Below, in pieces: positions 12,514-19,348 of a DNA stretch of 19,348 bases. Made by a program: the position numbers and the translations under genes. Source of the stretch: Candidatus Gastranaerophilales bacterium (GTDB lineage: Bacteria; Cyanobacteriota; Vampirovibrionia; Gastranaerophilales; Gastranaerophilaceae); NCBI GenBank assembly GCA_944323945.1, contig CALUUL010000034.1, forward strand, positions 1 through 19,348. Direction: 5' to 3'. Below the pieces are notes generated by a model that ran no database searches, was not told the DNA's origin, and worked only from the letters and a program-made list of their open reading frames with translations. Position 1 is the first letter of the stretch. Each line of letters begins with the position of its first letter.

Positions 12514-15057
12514 TTGGCTCAACAGAATTTTTTTGAAGATGGGAAAATTGTTCCGGTTAATATACGTGAACAAATGAAACAATGTTATATAGATTATGCA
12601 ATGTCTGTAATTATAGGAAGAGCACTTCCTGATGTTAGAGACGGTCTAAAACCTGTTCACAGACGTATTCTATTTGCAATGAATGAACTTGGTATGACAC
12701 CTGATAAACCATTCAAAAAGTGTGCGAGAATCGTTGGTGAAGTCTTAGGTAAATATCACCCCCACGGTGACACAGCTGTTTATGAATCTCTAGTTAGAAT
12801 GGCACAGGATTTTTCAACAAGATATCTTACTGTAGACGGGCATGGTAATTTTGGTAGTGTCGATGGTGATGGTGCTGCCGCTATGAGGTATACAGAAGCA
12901 AGAATGCATAAAATTACAACTTCTATGCTTGCCGATATAGATTGTGAAACAGTTGATTTTGTTCCGAATTTTGACGGTTCACTTGAAGAACCTTCAGTTT
13001 TACCTGTTAGATTACCTATGCTGTTGTTAAATGGTGTTTCTGGTATTGCGGTAGGTATGGCTACAAATGTTCCGCCTCATAACTTGTGCGAAATAGTTGA
13101 CGGTACTATTGCTTTGATTGATAACCCTAATTTGACAATTGATGAACTTATGCACCACGTAAAAGGTCCTGACTTCCCTACAGGTGCAAGTATTATTGGT
13201 GTTTCTGAAATTAGAAAAGCATATGCTACCGGCCGAGGTTCTATAAAAATGTCTGCTATATCAACATTTGAAGAAATCCCTGCAGGTGGCGGACGTCAAT
13301 CAAGAACGGCTATTGTTGTTACAGAAATTCCATATCAGGTAAATAAAGCAGCTTTAATAACAAAAATAGCAGAACTTGTCAGAGACAAAAAAATTGATGG
13401 TATATCTGATATACGTGATGAATCTGACCGTGATGGTATGAGAATTGTTATCGAGCTTAAACGTGATGCAAAGCCTGAAGTTGTAAGAAATAATCTTTAT
13501 AAATATACTCAATTGACAGCCACATTTGGTGTTAATATGTTGGCTTTAGTTGGTCAACAGCCAAGATTAATGAATTTATTAGAAGTTCTTAATGAATTCA
13601 TTGAACACAGAGTTGAAATTATTACAAGAAGAACTTTATTCTTCTTGAAAAAAGCTAAAATGAGAGCCCATATTTTAGAAGGGTTATTAATTGCTTTGGC
13701 AAGTTTGGATGATGTCATTGAATTAATTAAAAAATCCAAAACTGCAGACGAGGCAAGAATCGGTCTTATGTCAAAATTTGGTCTTGATGTTGATCAGGCC
13801 AATGCTATTTTGGAAATGCAATTAAGACGTTTAACAGGCTTGGAACAAGATAAAATTAAGGCTGAGTATGAAGAATTGAAAAAGAAAATTCAAGAATATG
13901 AAGAATTACTTGCCGACAGAAATAAAGTTCTAACTTTAATAAAACAAGAATTAAATGAAGATAAAGAAAAATATGGAGATGACAGAAAAACTCAAATTCT
14001 TCCAGAAGCAGATGAAATGACGATAGAAGATTTGACGCCAAATATACCAATGGCTGTATTTATAACTCGTCAAGGATATATTAAACGTATTTCTTTAGAT
14101 GTATTTGAACGTCAGAACCGTGCAACAAGAGGAAAAGGCGGAATAAAAACAAAAGAAGACGATGATGTAGGACATTTCTTTACTGCAATGATGCATGATA
14201 AAGTATTGTTCTTCTCAAGTAAAGGTACTGTTTATAGCCTGAACGTATATGATTTCCCAGAAGGATCAAGACAAGCAAAAGGTCTTCCTATAATAAATGT
14301 ATTGCCACTTGAACAAGATGAACAAATAACAGCTGTTGTTCCTGTTTCAAATTTTGATCCTAATTCAAATCTTATTATGCTAACCAAGAAAGGTTATATA
14401 AAGAGAATTGGGTTGGATAACTTCGCTTCAATAAGAAAGAACGGCATAATTGCTATAGGACTTGAAGAAGGTGATAGCTTGAATTGGGTAAAACAAGCAA
14501 ATAATTCTGACGAAGTATTTATTGCTACAAGCTGTGGTATGGCAATAAGATTTGCTATTGATGATTTAAGACCTTTAGGCAGAAGCGCAAGAGGTGTAAA
14601 TTCAATGAAATTGAGAACGGCAGATACAATTATCGGCTGTGATATTATACCAAGAAACTTTGATGCAGATTTATTGGTTGTAACATCTGATGGATTTGGT
14701 AAACGTTCAAAAATGTCAGAATTTAGACCTCAAAATAGAGGTGGTATTGGTTTAATAGCAACAAAGTTTAAATCAGCTTCATCAAGATTAGTTGCTTTAA
14801 CTGTAGTAGAAGAAGATGATGAAATTATGGTTGTTACTCAAAATGGCATAGTTTCAAGAATTAAGGCAAGTGATGTTTCACGCCAAGGCAGACCTGCAAC
14901 AGGTGTTAGAATCCAAAACTTAATGGAAAACGATTCTGTAATGGCTGTAAATAAAATAGTTGTTACTGATACAAAAGATTCATACAGTGAAGAAACTATG
15001 AATGAGAATGTAGAACAAGCTATACAAAATAAGTTAGGGGATATTGATAATGAATAA
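12514..15057 (+). CDS. gyrA: DNA gyrase subunit A
   Basis: Cleavage-rejoining subunit of the A2B2 gyrase that introduces negative supercoils. The N-terminal domain shows [15 protein letters not shown] at about 37-51, the quinolone region [10 protein letters not shown] (82-91) and the catalytic Tyr126 in [10 protein letters not shown] coiled-coil gate segment lies near 440-485. The C-terminal domain has six pinwheel blades, each starting like T-R-Q-G-Y-I-K-R or S-S-K-G-T-V-Y, and a gyrase box [10 protein letters not shown] beginning at residue 534, which argues for GyrA over ParC. An acidic tail follows. The start is TTG at 12514 with AAAGGGG (12499-12505) upstream. The length of 847 is typical. 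First gene of a four-gene operon. Confidence 0.97.
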   Translation: MAQQNFFEDGKIVPVNIREQMKQCYIDYAMSVIIGRALPDVRDGLKPVHRRILFAMNELGMTPDKPFKKCARIVGEVLGKYHPHGDTAVYESLVRMAQDFSTRYLTVDGHGNFGSVDGDGAAAMRYTEARMHKITTSMLADIDCETVDFVPNFDGSLEEPSVLPVRLPMLLLNGVSGIAVGMATNVPPHNLCEIVDGTIALIDNPNLTIDELMHHVKGPDFPTGASIIGVSEIRKAYATGRGSIKMSAISTFEEIPAGGGRQSRTAIVVTEIPYQVNKAALITKIAELVRDKKIDGISDIRDESDRDGMRIVIELKRDAKPEVVRNNLYKYTQLTATFGVNMLALVGQQPRLMNLLEVLNEFIEHRVEIITRRTLFFLKKAKMRAHILEGLLIALASLDDVIELIKKSKTADEARIGLMSKFGLDVDQANAILEMQLRRLTGLEQDKIKAEYEELKKKIQEYEELLADRNKVLTLIKQELNEDKEKYGDDRKTQILPEADEMTIEDLTPNIPMAVFITRQGYIKRISLDVFERQNRATRGKGGIKTKEDDDVGHFFTAMMHDKVLFFSSKGTVYSLNVYDFPEGSRQAKGLPIINVLPLEQDEQITAVVPVSNFDPNSNLIMLTKKGYIKRIGLDNFASIRKNGIIAIGLEEGDSLNWVKQANNSDEVFIATSCGMAIRFAIDDLRPLGRSARGVNSMKLRTADTIIGCDIIPRNFDADLLVVTSDGFGKRSKMSEFRPQNRGGIGLIATKFKSASSRLVALTVVEEDDEIMVVTQNGIVSRIKASDVSRQGRPATGVRIQNLMENDSVMAVNKIVVTDTKDSYSEETMNENVEQAIQNKLGDIDNE

Positions 15058-15424
15058 AATTATCTCAACAGATAAGGCGCCTAAAGCAATAGGACCTTAT
15101 TCACAAGCTTATAAATGTGGAAATACATTATATTGTTCAGGTCAGATTGCGATTAATCCCGAAACTAATGAGTTTATTGGCGGAACAATTGAGGAACAAA
15201 CAAATCAGATATTAAAGAATATAAAAGGATTATTAGAAGCCGCAGGATATGGTTTTGAAGATGTTGTAAAAACAACTTGTTTTATTGCAGAAATGAAAGA
15301 TTTTGCAGTATTTAATTCTTTATATGAAAAAGCGTTTGTATCAAAACCTGCTCGTTCGTGTGTCGCTGCAAAAGAATTGCCTAAAGGTGCTTTAGCTGAA
15401 ATAGAAGTAATTGCGGTTAAGTAA
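15050..15424 (+). CDS. ridA: RidA family reactive enamine/imine deaminase
   Basis: A 124-residue trimeric-type RidA (YjgF/YER057c/UK114) enzyme that hydrolyses reactive 2-aminoacrylate-type enamines and imines made by PLP enzymes and serine or threonine dehydratases. Motifs are A-I-G-P-Y-S-Q-A at 13-20, C-S-G-Q-I at 29-33, the substrate-binding Arg102 in P-A-R-S-C-V-A, and A-E-I-E-V-I-A near the end (Glu118). The ATG at 15050 has AGGGG (15036-15040) 9 bases upstream and overlaps the gyrA end by 8 bases; a TTG two codons earlier is less likely. A role beside the SdaA serine dehydratase elsewhere in the window is plausible but inferred. Confidence 0.95.
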   Translation: MNKIISTDKAPKAIGPYSQAYKCGNTLYCSGQIAINPETNEFIGGTIEEQTNQILKNIKGLLEAAGYGFEDVVKTTCFIAEMKDFAVFNSLYEKAFVSKPARSCVAAKELPKGALAEIEVIAVK

Positions 15425-15873
15425 TGAGACTTGTAGTTCAAAGAGTAGATAATGCTTCCGTTACTATAGAAAATGAATTATTCAGTTCTATAGATAGAGG
15501 GTATTTGGTTCTATTTGGTGTGGAAAAGAATGATACAAAAGAACAAGCTGATTGGCTTGCTAATAAAATTTGTGCATTAAGATGTTTCCCAGACGAAAAT
15601 GAGAAGATGAATCTTTCAATAAAAGATATTAATGGTGAAATGCTTATAGTTTCTCAGTTTACTTTATGTGCTGATATAAAAAAAGGAACTCGTCCAAGTT
15701 TTGATAATGCAATGAAACCTGATGAAGCTAAAATGATGTATGAATATTTTATTTCGAAAGTGAAAGAATATGAAATTCCTGTTAAAACAGGGGTTTTTGG
15801 TGCTCATATGCAGATAAATCTTTTAAACAACGGTCCAGTTACTTTTATTATTAATGCTCCAGTTATAAAGTGA
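15424..15873 (+). CDS. dtd: D-aminoacyl-tRNA deacylase
   Basis: Removes D-amino acids (and glycine mischarged on tRNA-Ala) from tRNA, a proofreading step in translation. The 149-residue length is normal. Signatures are M-R-L-V-V-Q-R-V at 1-8, S-Q-F-T-L at 77-81, and N-N-G-P-V-T-F at 135-141, whose Gly-Pro gives chiral selection. G-T-R-P-S-F-D-N-A lies between them. The ATG shares one base with the ridA stop (TAATG at 15422-15426), so translation is coupled. The upstream ribosome-binding site is weak, as usual for such overlaps. Confidence 0.96.
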   Translation: MRLVVQRVDNASVTIENELFSSIDRGYLVLFGVEKNDTKEQADWLANKICALRCFPDENEKMNLSIKDINGEMLIVSQFTLCADIKKGTRPSFDNAMKPDEAKMMYEYFISKVKEYEIPVKTGVFGAHMQINLLNNGPVTFIINAPVIK

Positions 15874-15889
15874 TTTAAAGGTTGTGTTT

Positions 15890-17272
15890 ATGCTGAGAAA
15901 CTTTGGTTTAACCTTAAATAAGATATTAGAAAAACCTGAAATAATCTTTGTTATATTAGCTTTTATATTTGGAAGTACATTTTTATTTATAGCACCGCCT
16001 TTTGAAGTTCCTGATGAACCACATCATTTGCTTCGCGCGTGTGAAGTTGCTGATTTTATATTTTATAGTAAAGTACCTGTTCAATATACAAAATATGATA
16101 AATATTTTCAAAATATTGATAGGTCTCAATATATAAAAAAGAACCCTAGTGAACAAAAGAATATTCTGAAAAGAGATAAAAAAATCTTTCACGCAGGTGC
16201 ACGTTATTCCCCTTTAATGTATATTCCATCATCTTTGGCAATAAAGATAGGAAGTTTGTTTACAAATAATGGTAATATATTATTTTATCTGGGACGATTT
16301 TTGAATCTTATTGTATATATTCTTCTTGCAACATTTGCAATAAAACTTACACCTGTATTTAAATATCCTTTTACGTATGTTGCATTATTACCAATGGCTT
16401 TATATGAAGGAATGAGTTATAGTGCCGATTCTTTTAATAATGGGTTTGCTTTCTTATTTTTTGCTTTTATTTTTTATTTGATGTTTAGAAAAAGAGAGAT
16501 ATCTAAAAAAGATTTTAGTATTTTAAGTGTTTTTTCAATTATTGGTGCCTTTTGTAAAGGATTAGTTTATCCTTTAGCACTTTTGCCATTTATTCCTGCA
16601 TCCTCAAAAGAGTTTAAATTGAAAAAAGGTTTATGTATAGGAATATTAATTTTTATAACATTAATTATTTGTCAAATTTGGGTTGCTATGAATCCAAAAA
16701 ATTTAAATCCAGATTATTATGTAATTAATAATTCTTTTTGGTTATTAAAAGAACCATTTGAAACTTTTAATAAAGTTTGTATTACTACTATGTTTAATTT
16801 TCGAAGTTATTTTTGCCAAATGATTGGTGTTTTTGGTTGGCTGCATATATATTTAAACTCTGGAGTTTATATTATTGCTTTCATTTCTTTTTTCTCTATG
16901 TTCGTTTTCCTAAAAGAAAAAATATCTTTTCGTCTAAAAGTAATTGCACTATTGGTATTTTTATTTGCTTATTTTATAGCTCAATATAATTTTTTAATAT
17001 ATTGGTCAAACCCTGTTTCTAAAATAATTAGCGGTTTTCAAGGACGTTATTTAATATCAATGCTTCCATTATTATTTATTGCGTTTGCGAATAATAAATT
17101 TAATTTTAGTGACAAAATTATAAAAATATATAAAATCTTATTATTAATTTCTATTGTTTATATACTTATAAACAGTTGTCTTTCACTAAATAATTGCTAT
17201 AATGAATTAGGTTTAGATAGATATTTAATGGATAATTATATAAAATACGGAACATTCTTAATTAATAAATAA
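15890..17272 (+). CDS. DUF2142 family polytopic membrane protein
   Basis: A 460-residue integral membrane protein with about ten hydrophobic spans, the first at roughly 18-36. The DUF2142 hallmark P-P-F-E-V-P-D-E-P-H-H-L-L-R-A lies at 36-50 in the first outer loop. G-A-R-Y-S-P-L-M-Y-I-P, L-L-P-M-A-L-Y-E-G-M-S-Y-S-A-D-S-F-N and F-Q-G-R-Y-L-I-S-M-L-P follow in the order expected for the family. DUF2142 proteins resemble GT-C glycosyltransferases and often sit near surface-polysaccharide genes, but the substrate is unknown. ATG 15890 is preferred over GTG 15884 because AAAGG (15877-15881) is 8 bases upstream of it. Last gene of the gyrA-ridA-dtd run, 16 bases after dtd. Confidence 0.88.
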   Translation: MLRNFGLTLNKILEKPEIIFVILAFIFGSTFLFIAPPFEVPDEPHHLLRACEVADFIFYSKVPVQYTKYDKYFQNIDRSQYIKKNPSEQKNILKRDKKIFHAGARYSPLMYIPSSLAIKIGSLFTNNGNILFYLGRFLNLIVYILLATFAIKLTPVFKYPFTYVALLPMALYEGMSYSADSFNNGFAFLFFAFIFYLMFRKREISKKDFSILSVFSIIGAFCKGLVYPLALLPFIPASSKEFKLKKGLCIGILIFITLIICQIWVAMNPKNLNPDYYVINNSFWLLKEPFETFNKVCITTMFNFRSYFCQMIGVFGWLHIYLNSGVYIIAFISFFSMFVFLKEKISFRLKVIALLVFLFAYFIAQYNFLIYWSNPVSKIISGFQGRYLISMLPLLFIAFANNKFNFSDKIIKIYKILLLISIVYILINSCLSLNNCYNELGLDRYLMDNYIKYGTFLINK

Positions 17273-17420
17273 TTCTGTGTGTTATATGATAAATTTGTCG
17301 TGTAAAGCTTTAATTTGTTTCGATTATTAAATTATGTAAACCTTATTATTTTTATTAGTAAATTATTAATATATGAAATTTTTTATGGAATATATAGAAA
17401 TATTCAGATTGGAGTAATAT

Positions 17421-18047
17421 ATGAACATGAATAATATAGATGGAGTATATTCTTATAACGTAAAACCAAGTACAGTAACAGAAGGTGCAAGCCCAAATTC
17501 TGTTAAATTATCTGACGAAAAAGATAAAAAAACGTCAAATCCCGATGATATGTTAAATGCAATTAATGCTCAAGGTGCTTTAAATAAGCCATTTGTTACT
17601 ACAACAAATGAGTTAACATTTGGAGATAATGGGACAATAGTTGCAGACAGAAGAAAGATGACGATTCAAAATGGAAAAGTTCAATTTGGCAAGCCTGTTT
17701 ATGTTCCATTACCAACAAGTAAAACAATGTCTGAAAATGACACCAAAGAGAAATATATTAATACAATGTTGTCTAATTCTTCAAATATTTTGAACTGTGT
17801 CTTTTTAGTAAAAGACAGTGATGGAGAAAATCTTCAAGTTTCAATTTCTGCGGACAAAAAAGATCCTTATAAAGTAATGGTATCCACAAGAAAAGATATG
17901 AATGGAAAGTTTGAGGACGATACTGTAAATACTTTTAATAGTGCAATTGGTTCATCAGACGACGCAATAAAAACAGTAATTCAAACAGAGATTGAAAAGT
18001 ATGGAATTGAAAATTTAAAGCAAATTGCAATTGCTAATAAGGATTAA
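17421..18047 (+). CDS. Uncharacterised soluble protein, 208 aa
   Basis: The ATG has a clear GGAG (17411-17414) 6 bases upstream. The protein is hydrophilic, with no signal peptide or membrane span. The first 50 residues are Asn/Ser/Lys/Asp-rich and probably disordered. The rest alternates short beta-like stretches (L-T-F-G-D-N-G-T-I-V-A, K-V-Q-F-G-K-P-V-Y-V, L-Q-V-S-I-S-A, K-V-M-V-S-T) with a final amphipathic helix (I-Q-T-E-I-E-K-Y-G-I-E-N-L-K). No family is recognised. It stands alone 148 bases after the DUF2142 gene; that gap holds no clear terminator or promoter by eye. Confidence 0.88.
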   Translation: MNMNNIDGVYSYNVKPSTVTEGASPNSVKLSDEKDKKTSNPDDMLNAINAQGALNKPFVTTTNELTFGDNGTIVADRRKMTIQNGKVQFGKPVYVPLPTSKTMSENDTKEKYINTMLSNSSNILNCVFLVKDSDGENLQVSISADKKDPYKVMVSTRKDMNGKFEDDTVNTFNSAIGSSDDAIKTVIQTEIEKYGIENLKQIAIANKD

Positions 18048-18063
18048 CATAAATTAAGAATAA

Positions 18064-18091
18064 AAAATAGCTGGTGTTAATCAGCTATTTT
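18064..18091. terminator. Terminator between convergent genes, with a second hairpin downstream
   Basis: AAAATAGCTG (18064-18073) pairs with CAGCTATTTT (18082-18091) around an 8-base loop. It ends the 208-aa gene on + and could serve the SGNH gene on -. A second stem, AATCCAGA (18096-18103) with TCTGGATT (18124-18131), lies beside it. Confidence 0.7.
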
Positions 18092-18157
18092 GATTAATCC
18101 AGACTTATTATGGAAAGAATGAATCTGGATTTCTGATAATTTATAATAAAAATTAAT

Positions 18158-19081
18158 TTATTGTGGGATTAATTCAATTCTGTTTTTGACTAAAGACTCA
18201 TATAGTTTTGGTGTTATTATTTCCCAAACTTTCGCATTAGGATGACCATCTGGAAGTTGATATCCATCATTATACAAGTTATATCCATATTCTTCTTTGA
18301 TTCTTATAATGATTATTCCTTGTTCTTCTAATAATGGAGCAATTTTTTCAAAATGAGGGGATTCGGCATATAATAAAATTACAAATTTTGTATTCTTAAA
18401 ATTCTTATCAATATATTTTTTTATTTGTGAAAAGTGAAGAAATAAAAGATTTTCGCAATAATGTTGATATAAACTATTCTTGTTTAATAAAAAATCAAAA
18501 AAATTCTTACGTATAATTGCAATAATTGGGAATCTTGAAATTATAGATGTTGATTCTTTTAGTATTAAATGGTTTTCTTTTTTTCGATATAATATTTCAT
18601 TCTGCTCAAAAAACATATTTGGTATAAGCATTCTTAAAATATGAAAGTCTGCGTAGTTATATATAATAACCGCAGGTTCTTTATTTATATTTTTAGAGAT
18701 GTATCCGGTTTCTAATAAGAAAAGAGTATGATTTATGCCCCATCCTAATGAGGCAAAGTTATAAACTGGATTTTTTATGAGTTTTGATATCTTGTAAGAA
18801 ATTATTTGGTTTTCTTTGAGATATTCTCCATATATAAATGAACAACCGGTAAATATGACTGGTTTTGCATTGTAATTTGTATTTAGAGGTTGTCTCATTG
18901 GATTATTATTTATAATATAATTTAGTTTTGTTTCCTTCTTATTTATTTTTTTAGTTAGATTCTGTAAATATGTCACATTTATATTGTATTTATCTTTTAG
19001 TTTGTAAAATACAAAAATATCAATAGTGAAAAATAATAATACTATTAAAATTAAATTTATAATGAAAATTTTTTTATTCAT
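18158..19081 (-). CDS. Membrane-anchored SGNH-hydrolase-like protein
   Basis: A 307-residue protein with an N-terminal hydrophobic anchor (about residues 5-26), then an extracytoplasmic domain with SGNH-type blocks. These are F-T-G-C-S-F-I-Y-G at 78-85 with candidate nucleophile Ser81, A-S-L-G-W-G-I-N near 110-117, N-Y-A-D around 145, and a late L-P-D-G-H-P-N-A at 276-283 with Asp278 and His280. Such proteins are esterases or acyl-transferring and deacylating enzymes on lipids or surface glycans; substrate unknown. G-C-S-F replaces the usual G-D-S, a known variant. The ATG has no Shine-Dalgarno; TATATT ends 5 bases before it, so a leaderless start is possible. Confidence 0.75.
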   Translation of the reverse strand: MNKKIFIINLILIVLLFFTIDIFVFYKLKDKYNINVTYLQNLTKKINKKETKLNYIINNNPMRQPLNTNYNAKPVIFTGCSFIYGEYLKENQIISYKISKLIKNPVYNFASLGWGINHTLFLLETGYISKNINKEPAVIIYNYADFHILRMLIPNMFFEQNEILYRKKENHLILKESTSIISRFPIIAIIRKNFFDFLLNKNSLYQHYCENLLFLHFSQIKKYIDKNFKNTKFVILLYAESPHFEKIAPLLEEQGIIIIRIKEEYGYNLYNDGYQLPDGHPNAKVWEIITPKLYESLVKNRIELIPQ

Positions 19082-19141
19082 AAGTTAATATAAAATTGAT
19101 TACGATTATTTATGATTTGTATAAATGAATTTCTTTTCTGT

Positions 19142-19348
19142 TTATTTTATAAATAAATTTGTAAATTTATTATTTAAAACATCCATAAGTCCTTTATCTG
19201 TAAGTTTTAACTCTGGAATTACTGATAAAGAAAGAAAAGCCATAGTCATAAAAGGTTCTTGCAATGAACAGCCGATAAGTTTTTCGGCATTTTTTAATTC
19301 TTCGCTTTTTCTTATAACAGTATCAGAACTTTCTTCAGACATTATACC
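19142..19348 (-). CDS. ade: Adenine deaminase, C-terminal part (5' end outside window)
   Basis: The - strand frame is open from the right edge to TAA at 19144-19142, giving 68 residues (beginning G-I-M-S-E-E-S). They match the C-terminus of AdeC-type adenine deaminase: G-[IL]-M-S-[DE] at the start, a helix with K-L-I-G-C, then E-P-F-M-T-M-A-F-L-S-L-S-V-I-P-E-L-K-L-T-D-K-G-L-M-D-V. The metal-dependent enzyme turns adenine into hypoxanthine for purine salvage. The catalytic amidohydrolase core is outside the window, so completeness cannot be judged. Its stop lies 60 bases before the start of the SGNH-like gene. Confidence 0.88.
   Translation of the reverse strand, partial: GIMSEESSDTVIRKSEELKNAEKLIGCSLQEPFMTMAFLSLSVIPELKLTDKGLMDVLNNKFTNLFIK

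Overview
The window comes from a very AT-rich bacterial chromosome, with standard-code genes, mixed ATG, TTG and GTG starts, and short AT-rich promoters and terminators. The gene set points to a non-photosynthetic relative of the cyanobacteria, most likely the gut Melainabacteria (Vampirovibrionia, Candidatus Gastranaerophilales). The clues are an LL-diaminopimelate aminotransferase (DapL), a GyrA whose C-terminal box reads Q-N-R-A-T-R-G-K as I recall from cyanobacteria rather than the proteobacterial Q-R-R-G-G, and orphan proteins starting MQIN with an F-Q-S-L motif. This placement is inference from memory, not a search. There is no rRNA, tRNA, CRISPR array or insertion sequence.

Layout. 1-330: tail of an unidentified + gene, a bidirectional terminator, and a hidden 44-residue gene on the - strand. 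520-2525: sdaAB-sdaAA-hypothetical operon for serine deamination, with an unassigned terminator and a possibly leaderless start in front. 2523-5213: divergent dapL (lysine and peptidoglycan precursor) and a GltD-like NADPH:glutamate synthase subunit. 5270-7234: a - strand cluster of a TPR protein, a flippase-like membrane protein and a small membrane-protein gene interrupted by an in-frame TAA. 7235-8250: a noncoding control region with a CATG-rich direct repeat, then rpoZ convergent with rpsT. 8350-10275: a large uncharacterised protein with two similar hydrophobic segments, then an XRE-type regulator split by a -1 frameshift exactly at an A-AAA-AAC heptamer. 10277-11605: uppS-rdgB on the - strand. 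11711-12376: a protein ending in a ParB-like D-G-R-H-R motif. 12514-17272: gyrA-ridA-dtd-DUF2142 operon with overlapping or nearly overlapping genes. 17421-19348: an orphan protein, a membrane-anchored SGNH-like protein, and the C-terminal end of adenine deaminase running off the edge.

Most genes are housekeeping: amino-acid metabolism, nucleotide-pool cleaning (rdgB), tRNA proofreading (dtd), damage control (ridA), topology (gyrA), transcription and translation (rpoZ, rpsT), and cell-envelope lipid carrier and membrane functions (uppS, PF03706-like, DUF2142, SGNH). No multi-gene novel system is evident. The most unusual signals are two small genes that a simple ORF search misses, each with a decoding anomaly (in-frame TAA at 5447-5449; -1 slippery heptamer at 10060-10066), and the structured, repeat-bearing region between the TPR gene and rpoZ.
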